Part shown: positions 57,040 to 64,000 of the stretch, one piece after another | Numbering within the stretch: position 1 is the stretch's first letter | Layout of the letters: every line of letters starts with the position of its first letter | Source of the DNA: Eulemur rufifrons | Lineage: Eukaryota > Chordata > Mammalia > Primates > Lemuridae | NCBI RefSeq assembly: GCF_041146395.1 | Contig: NC_091001.1 | Span: 103,748,965-103,812,964 of the forward strand | Direction: 5' to 3' | Length of the DNA: 64,000 nucleotides | The notes under the pieces: generated by a model | Databases searched by the model: none | Seen by the model: only the letters and a program-made list of their open reading frames with translations | What the model was told of the DNA's origin: nothing | Translations under genes and position numbers: made by a program

Positions 57040-59005
57040 ACCAAGACTGCAGGTACTCCAATTATAACAAGGAAATATGAACCAAATATCTTTAATGTTT
57101 CTAAAACTAAAAAAAGAAATCAAAAGTATAAGGAAGAAATAAGATACTATCAAAACTGATCAGGCAAAATAGAAAAAAAACAAGCAAATTTGACTTCTGG
57201 AGCTAAAATGTGTATATGTGTTTAAACAAATGGCTACATTTAATTGAAGATTGTATTGAAGAGAAAATTCATGAGCTAGAATATTTATCTTAAAAAATTA
57301 TCCAGAATATGTACCCAAAAGACAATAGAAAAAAAAAAAAAAGGAAAGTTAAGAGATATGAACAATATGAGAATGAGAAGGTATTAATATGTCTAATTAG
57401 AGTCCCCGAAGGAGAAAGGAGAAAGACTGGGGGGAAAAAATGGCTTAATATTTCTCATAACTGATGAGAAGCAACAATTCTCAGATTCAAGAAATCAAAC
57501 AAATTGTAAGCACTATAAATAAGTAGAAATTCACACTCGGATATTTTTCAGTCAAATTGCAGAACAACAGAGACAAAGAGAAAACCCTAAGAAGAGATAT
57601 AAAGAAAAGCCAAAATACTAATAAAGGAATTCAATTAGATTAAATCTGAGTTTTCAATAGTAATATTTAAAATCAGAACAGTATCTTCAAGATTCTGATA
57701 GAAAAATTCCTGCCAGCCTAAAATTCTATATCTAGTTCTTTAGGAAAAAATATAATAATTCCAAAAGGAAAATTGGAGAACAAAAATGGAATAGTAAGCA
57801 AAGAAAACGTTAAACACATGAGTAAATATGAAAATATTTACTGCATTAAACTATTATAATATGTGTCATTTGTGCAGCTAAATAAACAGGAAAGAGCCAA
57901 AACCAGGACAATAGCATATTATTTAGAATTGGAATGGTCGAAGTTAACGTATCACAAAGTTACCTTATTGTTTGGAAGAAGTTAAAGATAGTAACTAAGT
58001 TTAAACTTTAAATTAAATACATACCTCCATTTATGTATAACTTCCACAGTAGTTGAAAAAAATCGAAGTATGGGGGAGATATGTAAATCAACCCAAAAGA
58101 AGGCAAGAAACAAGCAAAAAGGCAAAAAACCTGAATACTACAAACAGTAGTGAAGGAAGGATAAACTGGTATATTTGCTTTTGAAAAAAATTTTGCATTG
58201 CCTAAAGGATTGAAATGTGCATTTTTTGACACACCACAGCCATTTCCAAGTTTATAGTTTAAAAACACTTGCACTGTATACTAGGAGAAATGTTCAAAAA
58301 TGTTTATGAGCATTTCTTATAAAAACAAAAAAACTGTGCACTATGCCGATCAGGTGTCCGCACTAAGTTCGGCATCAATATGGTGACCTCCCGGGAGCAG
58401 GGGACCTCCAGGTTGCCTAAGGAGGGGTGAACTGGCCCAGGTCGGAAACGGAGCAGGTCAAAACTCCTGTGCTGATCAGTAGTGGGATTGTGCCTATGAA
58501 TAGCCACTGCACTCCAGCCTGGGCAACATAGTGAGACCCCATCTCAAAAAAACAAAAAACAAAACTACTCTATCACTGGGAGAATGGATACATAAATTGT
58601 GATGATTTATACAGCTGAGTCCTATATAGAAATGAAAGAACGTGTGGACTTTGTCCTTAGGCATCATCATGGATGAATCTCAAAAATATAATGTTGAGTG
58701 GGGGAAAAAAATCAAAAGAAGGCAAATCATTTGATTCATGTTTATAAAGTTCAAAGATAGGCAAAACTATGTGCATGGAAACAAATGGGGTCGAACTCTA
58801 TGGAAACAAAAAAGATGATTTAAAATTCAGAAAGTGGTGACTTTTAGGAGGAGAGGAAGGGAATGAATTAGGGAAAGGCACACAAATGTTTCCAAAGTTT
58901 GGCACCTAAGCCGGATGACGGGTATCTGGGAGTTCACTTTATTATTATTCTTTAAAGTATACGGATATATCGTAAATTTTAAAATTTTTTAAAAAAACAG
59001 TAAAA
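57040..59005 (+). mobile_element. Old L1M/HAL1-like element, internally deleted and interrupted by a 7SL pseudogene
   Basis: ORF1 blocks: 'gagaaaattcatgagctaga', 'aattatccagaatatgtacc', 'gtctaattagagtccccgaa', 'caaattgcagaacaacagag', 'agcctaaaattctatatcta'. An inter-ORF region follows (57790-58010), then ORF2 C-terminal blocks 'catcatcatggatgaatctc' and 'aatataatgttgagtggg' with the 3' end near 59005. Most of ORF2 is missing. The 7SL copy sits at 58334-58545 within it. All frames are broken. Confidence 0.78.
58334..58545 (+). pseudogene. RN7SL (7SL SRP RNA) retropseudogene, 5'-truncated
   Basis: It matches 7SL RNA from about nucleotide 85 to the 3' end: 'ctatgccgatcaggtgtccg', 'cactaagttcggcatcaata', 'ggtgacctcccgggagcagg', 'ggtcggaaacggagcaggtc', 'agccactgcactccagcctg'. 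It lacks the 5' Alu-domain part, so it cannot be a working SRP RNA gene. About a dozen differences from the remembered RNA are almost all C-to-T or G-to-A at CpG sites. A poly(A)-like tail (58546-58563) and duplicated AAAAACAAAAAA words on both sides indicate retroposition. Host: an L1M. Confidence 0.95.
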
Positions 59006-59629
59006 TAAAGGGAATGGGAGAAAAATGGATGCCAGGGGGGAAATGTGGGAATCTCATCCTGAATAAGCAGCAGTGTTATCTAGGTTTCCCCGAGGACAGG
59101 ATGCCTTTTTTGAAGGATGAATGGAAGATCCCCAGATCGAGTGGACCCAGCTCAGGGGCACTGCAGAATGTGGCCGGTGGAAAAGTACAAGGGACTGTGT
59201 TTGTCTGAGGCCTGGGGTGCTCCAGGAGCCCAGGGGAGGCCAGGCTAGAAAGTGAGGCAGGCGCCGGGGCTTGCTTGGAGCCCTGGTCATGTGCTCGTGT
59301 CACGAGCAGGAAGGCATTTAGCAGACTTGGAATTTCCTCTCAGTGATGGCCTGAGATGTAATATTTTATGTGGGTGACAGGGATGAGATTCATTTTAAGT
59401 GAAGCACACATAAATCTTTATTCTGAACGGCCTCACAGCACTCTCTTGCTGCAGGATAGGATGTGAGCCGCAACCCAGAGGGGACGGGAAGGGTCTCTGG
59501 GGTAGGAAGGAGATGAATGTCTCAATAGACACACTGTCAGCATTTCAGCAAAAACAAGCATACAAAACCTTTTTCCCTAGGTTTGGAAAATTATCATGAT
59601 GATATTAAGTCCTTATGCTTGAAATGTAT
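59006..59629. other. Unassigned unique sequence
   Basis: No repeat or gene recognised. Confidence 0.45.
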
Positions 59630-59750
59630 TTCTGCTTTCAAGTGCAGTATCTTATTTGATGCTTAAAATTCAGATGGAGAAAGTGTGGCCAAGGAAATTA
59701 CCCGGTATCACTCATAGTCAACTAGAACTCAGGACTCTTGGAAGCTCTAG
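59630..59750 (-). mobile_element. MIR SINE fragment
   Basis: 'agtatcttatttgatgctta', 'cagatggagaaagtgtggcc', 'gtatcactcatagtcaacta', 'gaactcaggactcttgg'. One internal block is deleted. Confidence 0.6.
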
Positions 59751-62114
59751 GATAGATTAAGAATCTGGAAAAGAAAAGTCAAGAAATGTTGAGTGTGAAC
59801 ATTAGGGCTGACCCTCTCTGCACTGTGAGGTCGCAGGCAGAGAGAGGCAGATCTTTCATTCTGGGATCATTGGTGCTTGTCATACGTGGAGGCCACATTA
59901 TACGGTGACTTAAAGGAGGAAGGAGAACAGGGTCCCATAAGAAGAGAAGATTGGGAGAGAACATGACATGGCTCACAGTCTTTCCAAGTGGAAAATGACC
60001 AAACACCAATCTCTAAGGGTCTAAGGTACCAACTGCCTTAAAGAGAGTTCGGGATCATTGTGCAGCACCTGTGAAAGCAAATTTCCTCCATTTACCCATT
60101 TGGACAACCCATGATCAACTTTCCTCTGGCACCTTAGTAATGAATGAGTACACTTCAATGTTGAATGCTCCTTCCCTCTGTGGGCAAATAAAGAAGCAAG
60201 TGGTGCCCATTTATTTTCCTTCTAGACATTCTGCCCAGGAATCACATTCACTTGTGCTCAAACTAAAGATGCCCTGAGCTGAATTTTTCTCTCCTTTGTG
60301 GGCCACAGGTGGTCTCAGATCTGTTCTGGCTTTGATGTCTGTAGTTCTTTTATGTTACAAGAAAGGTGGCTACATGTGCAAAAGAGACTCCCCCCCCGCC
60401 CACACGCTGATGCAGAGCTAGTATTTACTGCTGCATCATTCTGCTGGAGGTCCTCAGGTGCAACAAAGTCAGACAGAGACCCTTAAAATAGCTCATCGAC
60501 TCAGAGTGAAACCCTGGTGAGACAAAGTCACAAGGAATGGAACGACTCCCAGACAACTGGCAGAGCACTCTGCAGAGCGCAGTGCTTTGCAGTAAGTAAA
60601 CATGCAGGAAACAGACACTTTTATTGCCTCTAACATCTCAAAATCATGACAGGAAAGAACCTGCCTCTGAAGTTTAAGAAAAACAAACAAAACCTGAGGT
60701 TTTATGAAAAAGCTGATGCTCATAGACAGTATTTGCAGGATTTATCCATACTTACAAGGTGTGAATCTCACAGGAATTCTGTGGTTTTGTTTTTTGCTGA
60801 TTTATTTTCCCTGTTCCATAAAAAAAAGTGATCAAAACAGACGTACTTTGAGAAGAAACACAGTTAGCTTAGTTGTTGAAGTGCCCCTCAAGTTCTTGTG
60901 TCGGGATGGAGACGTACGTCTCAGACGCTCACACGGGCCATTGTCCTCGGAAAAGCACTTGTGAGTCTGGGAACAGATGGCTGCTTAATCCCAAGCACAG
61001 TGTCGCTGGGACAGCCACAGAATACGTAAGTATTTCAAAGACGGCTGCGATGCTGGGCCTTTTGACACTAGGTATTTGCTTATATAAATGCCATTATTTG
61101 TATTATCTTGAAATTAATTTAATGTTAAAATTATTCCTAAAAGGAATAGGATGTATGAAACATTTTTAGAAAATACATTCTCCTCTCCTCTCCCCATTGG
61201 TAGAAGCACTTTCCTATATTCCTCACACCCTTGCCGACCTCCCAAGTTGAGTGCTGTCGTAGGATTCATTTGTGGGATCTCTTGTGCTTTAAATAATTGA
61301 GCAGGATTGCCTTCTCCAGCATGACTTGGTCCCAATTACTAATCGCATGTGGTCACTCTCACTTCCATTCTCCACGTTCGTAATCATTTCACAGTCTTTC
61401 TCTTGGACAAATTCCTACCTTCTGTCTTCTGGGCATTCCTTTTCCCCAGCTCAACAATCCTGAGTACTCATATTTTGATTTTTTGGCAGTTTATGATCTT
61501 TCCCTTGGCAATGTTGATATGAAGCAATTCCAAAACAAGCAAATCCTAGTATGGCTCCGTGTTCCCGGAAAATATCACGATGCACTCAACAACCTGTGTG
61601 TGTTTTGTATCCGGCAAAATCCAGCTGACGACTTTCATTGTCCCCGCATTCTTGGAAAGTTGGAGGTCACCCTAAGGAGAAGTAACTCTCCTTATGTCAC
61701 CCAATGAGCTAGAAGAACTCTTGACTCCCAGCTATTGCCACACAGTGGTGCTAAGATTATGGGTATTTGATGAGGTATCTGTTGGGTGTTGGACAAGAGA
61801 GTTTTGACTCAATTCTCTCTGGTCTCATCAGGTCCTGATGTTAAATGATCCACTGTGCGGACTTTTGTCACTCACGGCTCCCTCCCCTCCCTGCTTCCAA
61901 TAACTCTATGTCCTCCATTCGGAGCAAACCCTGTATAGGCACATGGGTGTGCTTGTGGTCACACACACTCATCATCATCATCGTCGTCACACCTTCCACC
62001 CCTTAGACCCTGCTGCTCTCCTTCCGCAGTATCAGGGGAGCATCAGACAGATACGTGGGGCTTCTTGGTGTCCCTTTTCCACTGATCACTTCCCATTCTC
62101 CCTCTTGCTTTCAG
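59751..62114. other. Repeat-poor unique sequence, 2.4 kb
   Basis: The longest stretch near the right end without a recognised transposon. A 74-codon open stretch at 61483-61707 follows an AG preceded by a T-rich run (ttttgattttttggcag), an acceptor-like context, but the encoded peptide is unknown to me and no donor or partner exon is evident. A small (ATC)n lies at 61971-61980. Confidence 0.45.
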
Positions 62115-62245
62115 GGCTCCACTGAATTCAACCGGTATTTGCCGGAAACTGTACTCAGTCTTGAGAATACAAATTTGAGCGGGATATTCACCTGCCTTCT
62201 GGCTCTTCACAGTTTAGTAGGAGAGGCAATCGCGAAAATAAATAA
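62115..62245 (-). mobile_element. L2 3' end, antisense
   Basis: 'gaattcaaccggtatttgcc', 'actgtactcagtcttgagaa', 'cttcacagtttagtaggaga'. Confidence 0.65.
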
Positions 62246-62261
62246 TTAAAAATGCAACATG

Positions 62262-62385
62262 ACCAACGAGAAAACTGAAAGATTATGTGACTTCTCTGAA
62301 GCCACAAAACCAGTGGCTAAAAGAGAAAATAACTAGAATCCAGGTTTCTTGTATCCTAGCCAGGGACTTTAGCAAGGTTTTGCAG
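62262..62385 (-). mobile_element. MIR SINE fragment
   Basis: 'aacgagaaaactgaaagatt', 'atgtgacttctctgaagcca', 'gaatccaggtttcttgtatc' keep the antisense MIR order. Confidence 0.68.
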
Positions 62386-62524
62386 AAAAAAAACCAAAAA
62401 ACCAAACACATTAGTTTTCACTATGATAAAGCAAAAGTGACTTAGTGAATAAATGTAATTGCTAGTATCTGTGAAGAGCTTTAGAATGCTTTGAGGAATA
62501 GACAGGGGCAGAAGGATGAGAATA

Positions 62525-62590
62525 AGGAGAAGGAGGAGGAGGAGGAGAAAGAAGAGGAGGAGGAGAGAGAGGAAAGGGAGAAGAAGAAAA
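62525..62590. repeat. (GGA)n/(GAA)n polypurine tract
   Basis: About 66 bp of uninterrupted purine on the plus strand. Glu/Lys-rich frames across it are artefacts. Confidence 0.93.
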
Positions 62591-62959
62591 TAACTTTAAA
62601 AAATAGAAAGATATATATTCCAGTAATCTATTTTAAGAAGGCGGATACCAAACAGTGCTTGCCAATTATTCTTGCTCCAAGCTTGGAAGGAGGCAACAAA
62701 GTCATCTGGGGTCAGCGTGACTTCCGGAAGAGAGTTGGGAAATGTGGGGCATGGGAGGTCAGGAATTGGGCCTCTCAGAAACAGCAGCTCCTTGGGGATC
62801 TTTCAGACAGGGAAAGTGGACTCTTTCCAGAAGAATCAGAAGAAGCAGGGGTCAGGTATTAGTCGTGGTGTCCTCCACCTGGCCCCAGCAGAAGAAATAT
62901 CGGACAAGTCCCCAAAGACAGAAAGGGAATGTATACTGGGTGGAAAAGATGAAATGTGA
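62591..62959. other. Unassigned unique sequence
   Basis: No repeat or gene recognised. Confidence 0.45.
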
Positions 62960-63190
62960 TGAAATAGAAAAAGCCCAAACTTGGAGTGATAGTACCTGGC
63001 TACTGGTCCTAACTCCTCCACCTGCTAATGGCAATGTCAGTCACATCACTTTACTCTCAAGTGCCTCAGCTTCTTGTGTGTAACAGGAGAATAACGATAC
63101 CTCCCCTGTTAGCCTCCCAGGATGGCGGTGCAGTCAGGATAAGACAAAGAATGTGACAACCAGGAATTGTGAAATGCTCCAAACACAGGA
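62960..63190 (+). mobile_element. MIR SINE
   Basis: 'aacttggagtgatagtacct', 'caatgtcagtcacatcactt', 'gtgcctcagcttcttgtgtg', 'gagaataacgatacctcccc'. Confidence 0.75.
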
Positions 63191-63249
63191 GGAATTATGG
63201 AAAAACCACCACAGCATGCAACAACTCATGCATCACAGAATCATAAACC

Positions 63250-63500
63250 CCTTCATTCATTCATTCAGTCTGTAGGCTTTTACTGTCTGCCTTCTGCCAC
63301 GCACCATGCTAGATACTGAGCTTCAGAGATGACGAAAACATGCCACCTGTTCTCAGGGAGCTCACAGTCCCATGGAGGAGGCAGACACTCAAACAGATAA
63401 TCAAATAGTGAATGCAAGGGCAAGGGCTGCACACTGAAGAGATTATAACCTCAGCTGCACGAGGCAGGCTAGTGTCTCACATGAAGAAAAATCTACAACT
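63250..63500 (-). mobile_element. L2 LINE 3' end, antisense
   Basis: 'cttcattcattcattcagtc', 'cgcaccatgctagatactga', 'ctcagggagctcacagtccc', 'aaacagataatcaaatag'. Confidence 0.82.
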
Positions 63501-64000
63501 GACTCTTGAAGGGTGTGTAAGGGTTGAGACTAGGTTTAGGATTAGAAGGGCAGAGGCAGGGCAGGAAACACAGCCTTATGCAGAAAGATGAGTCCAGGCT
63601 GTGCTGGAACTAGAAGACAGTGAGCCCCCCCGGGGTGCCTGCCTCCCGGAGGGCCTCCCGCTCTCCCTTCCCCAGTTTCTGACTCCAGCACTCGGGGATG
63701 TATGCTCTCCCATCCTCCCACTGACATGTGAGATGCAGAATTTAACTCTCTGCCATTGATCTGAGTGTGGTATACCCTTCAGGAGTGTTGAAATGGTGAA
63801 AGTATTGTGAGAGCCACTGTGCGTGGTACTTGGGCAAAACATCTGTGAATGTATTTCTGTATAAGCTATGAATGGCTACAGTTTCATCTACATACAAAAC
63901 CCAGCAGTGTCATCAGCCACAAAGAAAGAGCATGGAAACTGTGTGGTCATGTACTGAAAAGTTAGGCATCACATCCCGTGCCGGGTCCCAAGCACAGGCT
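63501..64000. other. Unassigned unique sequence to window end
   Basis: No repeat or gene recognised. Confidence 0.45.

Noticed and set aside
58334..58545. Functional SRP RNA gene
   Set aside because: The 5' part, including the Alu-domain start and any internal promoter, is missing and the copy has retroposition hallmarks.

Overview
The window is non-coding mammalian nuclear DNA, almost certainly from a primate and most likely human. Evidence: a primate-type Tigger1 copy, a MER1 element, an Alu-lineage free left monomer (FLAM), a 7SL RNA retropseudogene, and many decayed MIR, L2, L1M and MLT1 copies. I found no exon of a recognisable protein-coding gene, no intact open frame worth calling, and no functional RNA gene. 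All repeat family names come from remembered consensus patterns, not from a search, and boundaries are approximate (about 10-40 bp) unless terminal repeats or target duplications fix them.

Layout. 1-1.57 kb: 3' part of a Tigger1 DNA transposon with a dead transposase. 2.0-5.9 kb: GGAA and CA/CG/C simple repeats, an antisense L2, a MIR, then unique sequence. 7.9-8.3 kb: an MLT1-type LTR. 8.5-15.7 kb: a dense block of old L1, sense copies first, then antisense, ending in a 5'-inverted L1. 17.5-19.6 kb: a MIR split by a solo LTR with a 4-bp target duplication, L2 pieces and a long polypyrimidine tract. 20.9-24.6 kb: three antisense MLT1-type LTRs, L2, MIR, L1M. 24.8-26.7 kb: MIR, then two copies of an unidentified repeat of about 140 bp, the second lying inside a MER5A-like element. 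27.9-33.3 kb: L2, L1, LTRs, a repeat-poor TAATTA-rich stretch near 30.1-30.5 kb, and a MER1 with an 8-bp target duplication. 33.3-46.5 kb: mostly unassigned sequence with MIR and L2 and a near-consensus CTCF site at 39.88 kb. 46.5-54.4 kb: MLT1 LTRs, a promoter-like TATA motif at 48.03 kb, nested MIR-in-MIR and L2-in-MIR, the FLAM, and a hAT-like element. 57.0-59.0 kb: an old L1M interrupted by the 7SL pseudogene. 59.0-64.0 kb: unique sequence with MIR and L2.

No genes act together here. The interest lies in (i) possible regulatory sites (CTCF motif, homeodomain-motif cluster, TATA-type promoter candidate), (ii) the paired unidentified repeat, and (iii) nested insertions that give a relative chronology. 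No previously undescribed biological system can be claimed from this sequence alone.
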